Notes: generated by a model not told the origin, from the sequence alone. DNA of 47,322 bases from Daejeonella sp. (GCF_030684675.1 NZ_JAUXXZ010000061.1:1-47322); one strand, 5' to 3'; shown: positions 35,851 to 43,951, counted from the first letter of the stretch. Numbers and translations are program-made.

Positions 35851-35878
35851 AAGCCGGGTAAAACCGGCTTTGTTTTTT
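35851..35878 (+). terminator. terminator of a possible plus-strand small RNA
   Basis: AAGCCGG (35851-35857) and CCGGCTT (35864-35870) form a stem followed by TGTTTTTT on the plus strand. No plus-strand gene ends here. The upstream 40 bases contain GGGG TGT CCCC and ATTGG / CCAAT, so a short structured RNA from about 35808 is possible. The T-run reaches the complement of the DUF3800 remnant's stop codon. Confidence 0.55.
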
Positions 35879-36600
35879 AAGGAAAAATTTTAAGTCCGTA
35901 TCTCTTTCCTAATCTCCCGTAAAATTTATCTTTAAAAACTTCAAATGAGGGATTGATGCGATCTGGCTCCAGAATATGCCTTGCAATAGGATAAGCGATC
36001 AAATCTGCTAATTGCAAGCCATTAATATTTTCTTTTTTATCTTTAAAACTAATAGTCAAGTGATATTTCCCCAATCTATCAGACTGTAAATAGCCTGTTC
36101 CTCTTGACAATATCCTTTGAAAATGCTCTTGCAGTTTCTTATCCTCTTTAAACCCTCTTTTTTCAATGATGATCTCCAGTGACAGATCTTCTTCTTTGAG
36201 GCCATCTAAATAAAAAATCGCCCGCTCTATAATAAATGATAAGCTGATTTCATAAACATCATCAGAAAGTCTTCCATATAATTTGATATATTTTTCCTTC
36301 TGAATAGCCGATGCTATTATTTTATAGTCCGAATTGCTGATTACATGATCCAGCATTTTATAAAACCTGGCTTTAAGATCCAAATCAAACAAATATTTAA
36401 ATTCCTTTTCACATTTCCTGATATCTCTAGAATGAAAAACAACATGCTCACTTTTCCACAAGGCCTGTTTAATCTCATTAAAACCAATTCCAATCCTTCT
36501 GAAGAAATGATATTCCCACATAAAAGAAAAATTGGGAATCCGGATTAAGATTGCTTAAACCATGACGCCACTTTTGCCTAAGAATAAATTTTATTTCATC
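35877..36600 (-). pseudogene. frameshifted DUF3800 gene
   Basis: The open frame 35877-36521 holds the middle and end of a DUF3800 protein: EHVVFHSRDIRKCEKEF, ASAIQKEKYIKLYG, SLSFIIERAIFYLD, and QLADLIAYPIARHILEPDR. The start is missing from that frame. Continuing upstream on the minus strand in another frame (about 36480-36600) gives HGLSNLNPDSQFFFYVGIS, which is the expected region just after the family's FxDESG motif. The DESG itself survives only as KSG in a third frame. The gene is therefore broken by at least one shift near 36475 and a lesion at the catalytic motif. DUF3800 proteins are thought to be nuclease-like and often lie in defence islands. Confidence 0.65.
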
Positions 36601-36630
36601 CTGAAAATCAATTTACAAAACATTAGTGCA

Positions 36631-36700
36631 TAAAAAAGGCGAGTTGCCCCGCCTTAAATGTTTTCACAACGGAATAATCCTTATTGTGATTTGCTTTCAA
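36631..36700 (-). ncRNA. tracrRNA for the type II-C CRISPR-Cas9 system
   Basis: Read on the minus strand, the anti-repeat GAAAGCAAATCACAA (36684-36698) is complementary to GTTGTGATTTGCTTTC, the 5' end of the crRNA-sense repeat, giving 16 pairs including one G-U. It is followed by a nexus-like hairpin AAGGATTATTCC inside an ACAA/TTGT stem (36667-36688), a single-stranded GAAAACATTT, and the terminator stem AAGGCG / CGCCTT with TTTT (36631-36655). The pairing fixes the crRNA reading direction as minus. The 5' end near 36697 is predicted from the promoter; RNA data would be needed to fix it. Confidence 0.88.
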
Positions 36701-36702
36701 TA

Positions 36703-36732
36703 CAAATATACAACATTCTTTAACCTATCAAA
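36703..36732 (-). promoter_or_regulatory. predicted tracrRNA promoter
   Basis: On the minus strand TTTG (36729-36732), an 18-bp spacer and TATATTTG (36703-36710) match the Bacteroidota consensus TTTG-N19-TAnnTTTG, one base short. Initiation about six bases further would begin the RNA right at the anti-repeat. No such box is equally clear for cas9 on the other strand. Confidence 0.65.
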
Positions 36733-36900
36733 TACGGGAAACCGTTAAAAAATAAATGAACATCTATTTAAGTTTGACGATAATGCTTAAATATGAACCA
36801 TCCAGAATATGTTATAATTAAAAAATAATCGGATATTGTTTAGTACTAAAGAATTCGCTTAAGTTCGATTCATTTTCGTTCGACAACAAAATATACTCTT

Positions 36901-39900
36901 ATGAAAAAAATATTAGGTCTTGATTTAGGAACGAATAGTATAGGGTGGGCGTTGATTGATATTGACCATGAAAAGAAACTATTGAAAATTGTGGGTCTAG
37001 GTAGTCGTATAATCCCGATGGACGGACAGGAATTTTCAAAATTCAATGCCGGACAAAAAATCACGAGTGCTGCCGGAAACAGAACAACGCTGCACCGAGC
37101 AAGAATTACAAAGGAACGGTATCTGTTAAGAAGAGACCGCTTGCATTTGGTTTTGAATTTATTGGAAGCATTGCCAGGACATTACAAAATTGAAATTGAT
37201 TTTGAAAGAAATGGTAAAAAATGCGGACAATTCAAAGACGAAACTGAGCCTAAAATTGCTTATTTACCTACTAAAAATAGCGAGAACAAACGCTCATTTT
37301 ATTTTGAAGATGCTTTTGAAGAAATGGTGAAGGATATACAAAAAGTAAATCCCGAAATTAAAAATGAAAAAGGCAAAAGAGTACCGAAAGACTGGACAAT
37401 TTATTACTTAAGACAAAAAGCCCTGAAAGAAAAAATCTCTTTAGAAGAACTGGCTTGGGTACTTCTAAGCTATAATCAAAAAAGAGGAACAGAACTCGAT
37501 GAAATTGAAAACGAGAATGAGAAATCTGACGAAATAAAAGAGTTGCTGGATTTGAAAGTAATCAGCTCTGATCCAAAATCGGATAAGAACGGTACTTTTT
37601 ATGAAATAACACTCAACGATGCCGAAAACTTTACCTATAAGGAATATACAAACGAGCAACTTACATTCAAAGATGATATAAAAGAGGTTTTGAAAATTTC
37701 AAAATTAGACGATGCCGGAAATATCGAAAAAGAAAAAGTGATATATCAAATCAATGATTTATACAACCTCACTCTTTCAAAAATAGAACACAAAGAAACG
37801 GACGACAAAAAATTCAAGCATATATACAATTTCATTTACTCTAACGGTTGGGAAAATGAAAAGAAAAAAGAAAAATGGAACAAACCGTATAATAGTTTAG
37901 AAAAAAAGTTAGAAGATGAATCTAAAAAGGAAAATCCTAAAATCTTTTCTGATTTGTTTGTCATTTCCAATAAATACAATTTCAAAGGACAGCCTGAAAC
38001 GCTCATTCCGAGCATAAAAATACCTGACTTTAACAGTGAAGGAAGCAAAGACTGGACTTTATTAAAAAAGAAAACTGAAAAAGACGCCATTAAGTTTAAT
38101 ATTGATAAAGGATATATAAATGAGGATAACAGTGCTAAATATTATATCTCTCCGAAAATTTATAATGTATTGATAAATGATGCGAAAACTGGCGAACCTA
38201 CCAAAATTATTGGTGGTTTATTTCAAACCATTGACAGGAAATTTTACCGTGAGGAGCTTCAGCAAATAATTGCTACACAAAAACAATTTTACAAAACATT
38301 TGAAGACCAGTCAGTTTTTGAGAAGTGTGTAAAACTTTTATATCCTCATAACGCGGAACACGCAAAAGCATTATTGCAAAATAAAAATGCCCTCGCCCAT
38401 TTGCTTGTTGAAGATATTTTGCTGTATCAAAGACCTTTGCAACCGAAAAAATCGGAGATTTCGGATTGTAAATATGAAATTGATTATTGGAAAGAAGAGG
38501 TTGATACAACGACAGGAGAAGTTACCAAAAGACCTGTCTATAAAAAAGTGGTGTCAGCCTCGCACCCATTGTTTCAGGAGTTTCGGATATGGGATAAAAT
38601 CCATAACATCAGATTGATACAATTAGAGGCAAAAGATGCAGAAGGAAAATCTGAAACCAATGTTGATATAACGTCCCAGTATTTTAAGCCAGAGGATTAT
38701 CAGGTATTATTTGAGCATTTCAATAAACGCTCAACAGTTGCAATTAATGATTTTTTGGAGTTTTGCAAGACGCAATTCGGATTAGATATTGGCAAGAAAG
38801 GAGAACGGAAAATTTTGTGGAACTATCCCGAAGAAGAAGGATTTAAAGGAAACGAAACCAGAAAAAGCTTTGAAATCAGGTTTAAGAGATGTGGCTTTCA
38901 AGATCTTGACAGGTTTATGACGCAAGAAAAAGAGATAGAACTGTGGCATTATCTATATTCTGTCAATCAGAAAGAACGTACATATGAAGATTGTAAAAGT
39001 ATTAAGTCATTCTTCAACAAATTCTTGAATGGTAGTAACGCCTCAGATGAAATAAAAGAAAAACTGGTAAAAGACTTTAATAATTACCCAAAATTTCCGT
39101 CAAAGTATTGTGCATACTCTGAAAAAGCATTGAAGAAAATTCTTCAATTTATAAGGATGGGCGATAACAGCTTTAAAGGGAAGTTTGATATTTCAAATTT
39201 TCAATCGGATATAGAAAAGATACAATTTCAAAAAGCAAAAATCCCCGCTTACCTTGAAATCACACAAGAAAAACTGAAGTCACTTAGTGATGATGAGAGA
39301 CGAATATTAGAAAAAAAACGTCAAAATCTGTATGAAGCTCTCTGGAAATACTCTATCAACAAGCGAATTGATGAAATTTTACAAAAGCTAAAAATTATTG
39401 ATTTTTCGTCAGATGAGATTGATTATTCTAAAGTGATGAGTATTGATAAAGATAACCTGTCCTTTCCTAAAGGGTTGTTCAACACGTTCAAAACTTTTAA
39501 TAAGCCCGAAGATTTTACCAATTTGAATTTAACCAAGGCTTCATATTTGGTTTATGGTCGCCATTCGGAATTAGCACAGGCAAAATATTGGGACAGTCCG
39601 CAGAAAATAAGAGAGGAAATAAACAAAGAATTGAAACACCATTCTTTGAATAATCCGGTTGCCGAAAAAGTACTAAAAGAAACGATGAAAGTAGTGGCGG
39701 ATATTTGGGAAATTTATGGTGCATCAACCAAAAATTTCTTTTCTGAAATTCATTTGGAAGTAGCAAGGGAATTGCAAAAGTCCAATCAAGAAAAGAAAGA
39801 AATTACCGAACGACAAAAAAATAGCAGGACAGAAAATGAAAGATTGAGAAATATTCTAGAAGAATTTTTAAGTCAATCGCCATATAATGCCAAAAGAGGA

Positions 39901-42270
39901 AATCAAGACCATTTCGAGCGCTTGAAAATTGTGGAAGAAGGAGCAAAGGGAAGAAGCTATTCAGAGAAAGATTTTTATGCTAATAATATCGAAAAATTTG
40001 ATAAAAAAGAGATTGAGAGTATTCTGAAAAAGCAAAAAATAAGTAAACCGGATTTTGAAAAATACAAACTTTGGATAGAACAGGGATACCGCTCTCCTTA
40101 TACCAATAAGCCCATAACACTTACCGACCTGTTCAACGGAAACAAGTACAATATTGACCATATTTTGCCAAGAGCTTCTGTAACAAATGACTCGCTGAAT
40201 AATAAAGTGGTTTGCGAAGCATTTTTAAACAGGTTTAAGTCCGACAAAACCGCAAGGGAATTTATTGCGCAATTTGGCGGAAAATCACACACTATTTTTG
40301 ATGAAAATCTAAATAAGAATATCACATTTGAATTGGTGGATGAAGATGCGTATGTGAGTTTGGTAAAAACTCAATTCAGAGATGCTAAGAGGTTCATTTT
40401 ACTATCAAAAGAAGTTCCTACCGGTTTTACGGACAGCCAGATGAACAATTCAAAGCACATTGCCCGAAAAGCAATGGAGCTGCTCAGTCACGTGGTGCGA
40501 GAAGAAGGTGAAGTGGAGTTTCGTTCAAAAAATCTGCTTCCGGTTTCAGGAATGATTACGGATAGGCTTAAAAGGGAATGGAAGTTTAATGAGGTCTGGA
40601 CAGAGCTTTTAACGCCAAGATTTGAACGATTGAATACACTACACAACTCGGAAGATTTTGGGAAGTATGAGATTTCAAAAAGCGGACACCGATATTTTGA
40701 TATTGATACCAAATATATTTTAGAACAAAACAAAAATTTTGAGCTGAAAAGATTAGACCACCGGCATCACGCTTTAGATGCTTTAATTGTAGCTCTTTGT
40801 ACCGAAAACCATGTTCAGTTCATTAACAATATCAATTCCGGAATCACAAATAAAAAGAAAGAAAAAACAGAAGCCATAAAAAAACAAAGAGCAGGAATTA
40901 AACGGCAAATAATGTACAGCGAACCCGACAAGGAAAATCCGAAAGAAAAAGTTTGGATTTATATGCTGCCCGGTTCTTTTAGAATGAAATCATCTGCAGG
41001 TAACGACAAATCATCGGTTGCAGATATGGATTGGCAAAATAATTATTCTGACGTTGCAAGTAAAGATTACAAAAAAGTAGTTTTAGAAGCACTTTCGCAT
41101 TGCATCATTTCATTCAAAAATGATTTTAAACTGGTATCAAAATCGTCTAATAGATATGAAAGCTTTTATAATGAGAATGGAAACTTAAGATTGGATAAAA
41201 ACGGAAAGCCAGTCAAGGAATTTATCAGCCAAAATAATAAGAATCAAAAACATTGGAGCATAAGAAAGGCGTTGCATACCGACAATCCAAGTTCAAAGAT
41301 AACACTGCAATTTGATAGGCTAAAAATTATAGAGAATACAGGAAAAGCTGAGCTAATAATAGATAACCGAATTAGAGATGTGGTTAAAGAAATTTCAGGA
41401 ATGCACGACAATAAAATTGGAGAAGTTAAAAAGTATTTGTCTAAAAATCCAATTATTATAGATGAGAAACCTATTGAATATACTGATTTTAAAATTTTGA
41501 ATATTAAATACAGAAAAAGACAACCTATCACAAATCTTTCTATAAGAACGGGAACTGGGGCTTTATCCACTATAGATGCTGTAAAAGACAGAATCAATAA
41601 AGTAGCCGATTTAAAACTAAGGAATGAATTATTACTTCATCTGAAAAATAATGACGATGATATTGACAGGGCTTTTTCTATTGAGGGAATTGATGAATTT
41701 AATAAGTGTAGAAAATTCTCCGTAAAAAGACTACCTATCGCAGAAAGTGCTTCACTTAAATTCTCTATAGGAAAGAAAAAAACAAATAATCATAAATGGG
41801 TAGAAACAGGAGGTAATTATCATTTTAAAATTGCAAAAAATGATGGAAATATTGATCATGAAACGATTCCCCTTCGATTTGCAATAAAAGATGAAAAAGA
41901 AAAAATATTAAACCGAAATAATGATGTAAAAGATACAGATGATTATATAATTCTATCGCCAAATGATTTGGTGTATGTTCCAACTGGTGATGAATTGAAT
42001 AATAACATTGTAATAGATTTTGCCAATTTGACGAATGAACAAAAGAAAAGACTATACAATGTAAATGACTTTTCTTCGACTTGTTATTTTACCCCAAATA
42101 GTATTGCACAGGCAATCATTGCAAAAGAAGTAGATATGCATTATGATGAAAAGAAAAGCAAAATAATAGGTTCATTTGATACAAAAACAGCAAGTCTTGA
42201 CGGTAAACAAATCAAAGACATTTGCATTAAACTTAAACTGGATAGTTTAGGCAACATCTCAAAAGCATAA
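36901..42270 (+). CDS. cas9: CRISPR-associated endonuclease Cas9, type II-C, unusually large
   Basis: The product has 1789 residues, larger than most Cas9 proteins (roughly 1000-1650). RuvC-I is GLDLGTNSIGWAL with Asp8. The arginine-rich bridge helix spans about 54-90. The REC lobe is very long (about 95-940), with a Lys/Glu-rich stretch at about 200-385 that looks like an insertion. RuvC-II is IHLEVAREL with Glu953. The HNH nuclease has NIDHILPRA with Asp1086 and His1087, and LNRFKSDK with Asn1110. RuvC-III is HRHHALDAL with His1290 and Asp1293. The remaining 490 residues form the PAM-interacting domain. All catalytic positions are intact, so double-strand cleavage is expected. The ATG start is preceded by an AT-rich 200-bp region shared with the divergent tracrRNA. 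Lineage is the Bacteroidota II-C subfamily. Confidence 0.97.
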   Translation: MKKILGLDLGTNSIGWALIDIDHEKKLLKIVGLGSRIIPMDGQEFSKFNAGQKITSAAGNRTTLHRARITKERYLLRRDRLHLVLNLLEALPGHYKIEIDFERNGKKCGQFKDETEPKIAYLPTKNSENKRSFYFEDAFEEMVKDIQKVNPEIKNEKGKRVPKDWTIYYLRQKALKEKISLEELAWVLLSYNQKRGTELDEIENENEKSDEIKELLDLKVISSDPKSDKNGTFYEITLNDAENFTYKEYTNEQLTFKDDIKEVLKISKLDDAGNIEKEKVIYQINDLYNLTLSKIEHKETDDKKFKHIYNFIYSNGWENEKKKEKWNKPYNSLEKKLEDESKKENPKIFSDLFVISNKYNFKGQPETLIPSIKIPDFNSEGSKDWTLLKKKTEKDAIKFNIDKGYINEDNSAKYYISPKIYNVLINDAKTGEPTKIIGGLFQTIDRKFYREELQQIIATQKQFYKTFEDQSVFEKCVKLLYPHNAEHAKALLQNKNALAHLLVEDILLYQRPLQPKKSEISDCKYEIDYWKEEVDTTTGEVTKRPVYKKVVSASHPLFQEFRIWDKIHNIRLIQLEAKDAEGKSETNVDITSQYFKPEDYQVLFEHFNKRSTVAINDFLEFCKTQFGLDIGKKGERKILWNYPEEEGFKGNETRKSFEIRFKRCGFQDLDRFMTQEKEIELWHYLYSVNQKERTYEDCKSIKSFFNKFLNGSNASDEIKEKLVKDFNNYPKFPSKYCAYSEKALKKILQFIRMGDNSFKGKFDISNFQSDIEKIQFQKAKIPAYLEITQEKLKSLSDDERRILEKKRQNLYEALWKYSINKRIDEILQKLKIIDFSSDEIDYSKVMSIDKDNLSFPKGLFNTFKTFNKPEDFTNLNLTKASYLVYGRHSELAQAKYWDSPQKIREEINKELKHHSLNNPVAEKVLKETMKVVADIWEIYGASTKNFFSEIHLEVARELQKSNQEKKEITERQKNSRTENERLRNILEEFLSQSPYNAKRGNQDHFERLKIVEEGAKGRSYSEKDFYANNIEKFDKKEIESILKKQKISKPDFEKYKLWIEQGYRSPYTNKPITLTDLFNGNKYNIDHILPRASVTNDSLNNKVVCEAFLNRFKSDKTAREFIAQFGGKSHTIFDENLNKNITFELVDEDAYVSLVKTQFRDAKRFILLSKEVPTGFTDSQMNNSKHIARKAMELLSHVVREEGEVEFRSKNLLPVSGMITDRLKREWKFNEVWTELLTPRFERLNTLHNSEDFGKYEISKSGHRYFDIDTKYILEQNKNFELKRLDHRHHALDALIVALCTENHVQFINNINSGITNKKKEKTEAIKKQRAGIKRQIMYSEPDKENPKEKVWIYMLPGSFRMKSSAGNDKSSVADMDWQNNYSDVASKDYKKVVLEALSHCIISFKNDFKLVSKSSNRYESFYNENGNLRLDKNGKPVKEFISQNNKNQKHWSIRKALHTDNPSSKITLQFDRLKIIENTGKAELIIDNRIRDVVKEISGMHDNKIGEVKKYLSKNPIIIDEKPIEYTDFKILNIKYRKRQPITNLSIRTGTGALSTIDAVKDRINKVADLKLRNELLLHLKNNDDDIDRAFSIEGIDEFNKCRKFSVKRLPIAESASLKFSIGKKKTNNHKWVETGGNYHFKIAKNDGNIDHETIPLRFAIKDEKEKILNRNNDVKDTDDYIILSPNDLVYVPTGDELNNNIVIDFANLTNEQKKRLYNVNDFSSTCYFTPNSIAQAIIAKEVDMHYDEKKSKIIGSFDTKTASLDGKQIKDICIKLKLDSLGNISKA

Positions 42271-42273
42271 AGA

Positions 42274-42459
42274 ATGAACCGTACAGACTTTATCAGATCC
42301 TTAGGTTTAGGCACAAGCGGTCTAATCTTACCCGCAAACCCATTAATCAGCATACAATCTGTAAAGATATATGACCGGGGTTTGATACATTATGATTTAA
42401 ATAAAATCAGGGACAGTATTGGAAAAGTTGAATATAACCTAATATCACATCGATCATGA
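42274..42459 (+). pseudogene. truncated HIRAN-domain gene next to cas9
   Basis: The 61-residue frame starts MNRTDFIRSLGLGTSGLILP, then PLISIQSVKIYDRGLIHYDL, which resembles the start of Bacteroidota HIRAN-domain proteins with a KIYDNYVRG motif; here NYV is missing from that motif. The frame then diverges and stops, so about half of the domain is absent. HIRAN domains bind DNA ends or stalled forks. It begins four bases after the cas9 stop codon. I recall HIRAN genes beside cas9 in other Bacteroidota; that needs a search. Confidence 0.55.
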
Positions 42460-42683
42460 AAAATATGAAGTTAATGAAAGGAATTAAACCGGGGTCTCAA
42501 ACTGCATATCAAAAGCACAATTTGAAAGCTTTCAGTTCCAATGAAGATGCTAATGAAGCTTTCGCAAAAGAAATGGCAGCCCTATCACCGACTGAACATC
42601 TCCAAAATGTCAATGCCCTTATCCGAAAACTATTTGCAGACGAACTAAGTAGGCCAATGAATAAAAAAATAAGATTCAGATAA
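42456..42683 (+). CDS. small antitoxin-like protein, partner of a lost nucleotidyltransferase
   Basis: The product has 75 residues. Its C-terminal half (MAALSPTEHLQNVNALIRKL and DELSRPMNKKIRFR) matches small Bacteroidota proteins that precede nucleotidyltransferase genes of the AbiEii/DUF6036 type. It overlaps the HIRAN-like remnant by 4 bp. The gene that should follow survives only as a tail (42684-42774). It is intact as a frame, but whether it still has a role without its partner is doubtful. Confidence 0.5.
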   Translation: MKNMKLMKGIKPGSQTAYQKHNLKAFSSNEDANEAFAKEMAALSPTEHLQNVNALIRKLFADELSRPMNKKIRFR

Positions 42684-42774
42684 GGTATTGACCAAATCAG
42701 GAACCTCCCGTGCCAAAGACCTTGCCGACATAGAAGAACTTAGGAGAATAAACAAGTACAGAGATCAATCCTGA
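42684..42774 (+). pseudogene. C-terminal remnant of a nucleotidyltransferase toxin-like gene
   Basis: The frame reads KSGTSRAKDLADIEELRRIN and then KYRDQS to a stop at 42772-42774. R.KD.AD.EELRRI is the typical C-terminal tail of nucleotidyltransferase-fold proteins in TA-like pairs. The rest of the gene is missing, so an internal deletion joined the antitoxin-like gene to the last 28 codons of the toxin. Confidence 0.55.
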
Positions 42775-42801
42775 GAATAAAACATAGTGCTTATTACCCC
42801 C

Positions 42802-42880
42802 CTGCCCTTAGTGTTTCCAGCGATTTCCAAAATTGATTTTTTGTACAAAATTAAATCGTTGTTGTACAGTTTATGACCTC
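42802..42880. repeat. dispersed hairpin element, copy A (degenerate)
   Basis: CTGCCCTTAGTGTTTCCAGC and the downstream TTGTTGTACAGTTTATGACC run in parallel with copy C at 43131-43252. Part of the 3' palindrome is lost. Confidence 0.55.
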
Positions 42881-42903
42881 ACATCAGTACGGTCGTTCAA
42901 TAG

Positions 42904-42999
42904 GCTCCAGCTTTAGCTGGAGCTAAGATTTTGCTCGTTTTCGGGCTTCAGCCCAACATTCAGAAAGCTATAAGGAACTACATGGGGCTTTAGCCCTAT
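42904..42999. repeat. triple-hairpin palindromic element
   Basis: Three compact stems occur in a row: GGCTCCAGC / GCTGGAGCT (42904-42924), GGGCTTCAGCCC (42943-42954) and GGGCTTTAGCCC (42985-42996). No open frame is involved. It resembles REP-like intergenic elements of Bacteroidota. Confidence 0.6.
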
Positions 43000-43015
43000 T
43001 GATGGAACCTCTCAA

Positions 43016-43125
43016 CTGTCCAGAGGTTTTGCAGCGATTATCAAAAAGAGTTTTTGTACATAATTATATCGCAGGTGTACAGTTTCAGCGCAGTGCCTCC
43101 TACTGATTGGCAAATGAAGAGGAGT
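43016..43125. repeat. dispersed hairpin element, copy B
   Basis: CTGTCCAGAGGTTTTGCAGC, then GTGTACAGTTTCAGCGCAG and CAAATGAAGAGGAGTC at the end follow the order of copy C. Its end directly abuts copy C, so the two form a tandem pair. Confidence 0.6.
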
Positions 43126-43130
43126 CCCCC

Positions 43131-43252
43131 CTGTCCGTAGAGTTTCCATCGATTACGAAAATTGATTTTTCAATACAACAATAATTTGCTGTTGTACAGT
43201 TTCAGCGCAGCGCCTCTACGGATAGGCAAATGAAGAGGAGTCTCCAGACTCC
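43131..43252. repeat. dispersed hairpin element, copy C (most complete)
   Basis: CCGTAGAG (43135-43142) pairs with CTCTACGG (43214-43221), and the palindrome GGAGTCTCCAGACTCC closes the element at 43237-43252. TTGTACAGTTTCAGCGCAG lies inside. This is the best reference copy of the family seen in the window. Confidence 0.65.
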
Positions 43253-43351
43253 TCAACTCCTTCATCTCTTAAGTAGTAATATCAATTAAAGCACATCCGT
43301 ACTATTCTCGAATCCAGAATAACCTTCAAAATCATCATACTATAAATTTTG

Positions 43352-43387
43352 TAAATATATTTTATATTTGCATTATATAAATATATT
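43352..43387 (+). promoter_or_regulatory. promoter and AT-rich inverted repeat of the MazF module
   Basis: TATATTTG (43363-43370) matches the -7 consensus. TAAATATATTTTATA (43352-43366) and TATATAAATATATT (43374-43387) form an imperfect inverted repeat across it. This suits an RHH operator, and the untranslated leader would be only about ten bases. Confidence 0.5.
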
Positions 43388-43389
43388 GT

Positions 43390-43632
43390 ATGGCAACTTT
43401 TACCAGTTCCCTTCCTGACGGGCTCCTTCAACTGCTTGAAGAGAAAGCAAAAGAACTCTCAATGCCCAAAAATAAGCTGATTGAACAGGCACTCCGGCTT
43501 TACCTCGATCACCTGAACAGGGCTTCCTATATCCGTTCTTATAAGCAAATGGCTGAAGATGCCGATTTACTGGCAATAGCCGAAGAAGGCATGGCAGAAT
43601 ATTTTGAGCAACTGGAAAATGAAGCAAGGTGA
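43390..43632 (+). CDS. ribbon-helix-helix antitoxin of a MazF/PemK module
   Basis: The product has 80 residues. MATFTSSLPDGLLQLLEEKA, then LSMPKNKLIEQALRLYLDHL is the RHH DNA-binding fold. The C-terminal part (YKQMAEDADLLAIAEEGMAE) is an acidic helix suited to block the toxin. It overlaps the mazF-like gene by 14 bp. It should repress the promoter at 43352-43387 alone or with the toxin. Confidence 0.8.
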   Translation: MATFTSSLPDGLLQLLEEKAKELSMPKNKLIEQALRLYLDHLNRASYIRSYKQMAEDADLLAIAEEGMAEYFEQLENEAR

Positions 43633-43951
43633 GCTCTGGTACGCCGATCTGAACCCTGTTAAAGGGAGCGAGCAATCCGGAACCCGTCCGGTAGTAATTG
43701 TGAGTGGAAATCTTGCAAACACGTATTTAAGCACGCTGATTTGTTGTCCACTCACAACAAAGCTCAAAGGATATAAGGGCAATGTGTTGCTCATACCTGA
43801 TGCATTAAATAAACTGCGCGAAAGTTCTGAAATTCTTATCTTTCATATTCGCTCCGTTTCCAAAGAACGGCTGGTTCGTAAAATAGGAACAATATCTGCG
43901 GATGAGCTTAAGCAAATTAAGAATGGCTTCGACGATATCTGGAGGTATTAA
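43619..43951 (+). CDS. MazF/PemK-family mRNA interferase toxin
   Basis: I choose the ATG at 43619 (MKQGELWYADLNP), a typical family start; a TTG at 43604 would add five residues. The product has 110 residues. GSEQSGTRPVVIVS carries the catalytic Arg, and CCPLTTKLK the catalytic Thr. The family folds as a dimer that cleaves single-stranded mRNA at short sequences. The module is intact and sits between cas9 and cas1, on the same strand. It could stabilise the CRISPR locus by addiction. Confidence 0.88.
   Translation: MKQGELWYADLNPVKGSEQSGTRPVVIVSGNLANTYLSTLICCPLTTKLKGYKGNVLLIPDALNKLRESSEILIFHIRSVSKERLVRKIGTISADELKQIKNGFDDIWRY

Larger units (their letters stand above)
42775..43351. other. repeat-filled gap between the TA remnant and the MazF module
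   Basis: About 580 bp with no gene: hairpin-element copies A, B and C and the triple-hairpin element. The end (43260-43351) is plain AT-rich DNA leading to the TA promoter. Confidence 0.65.
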
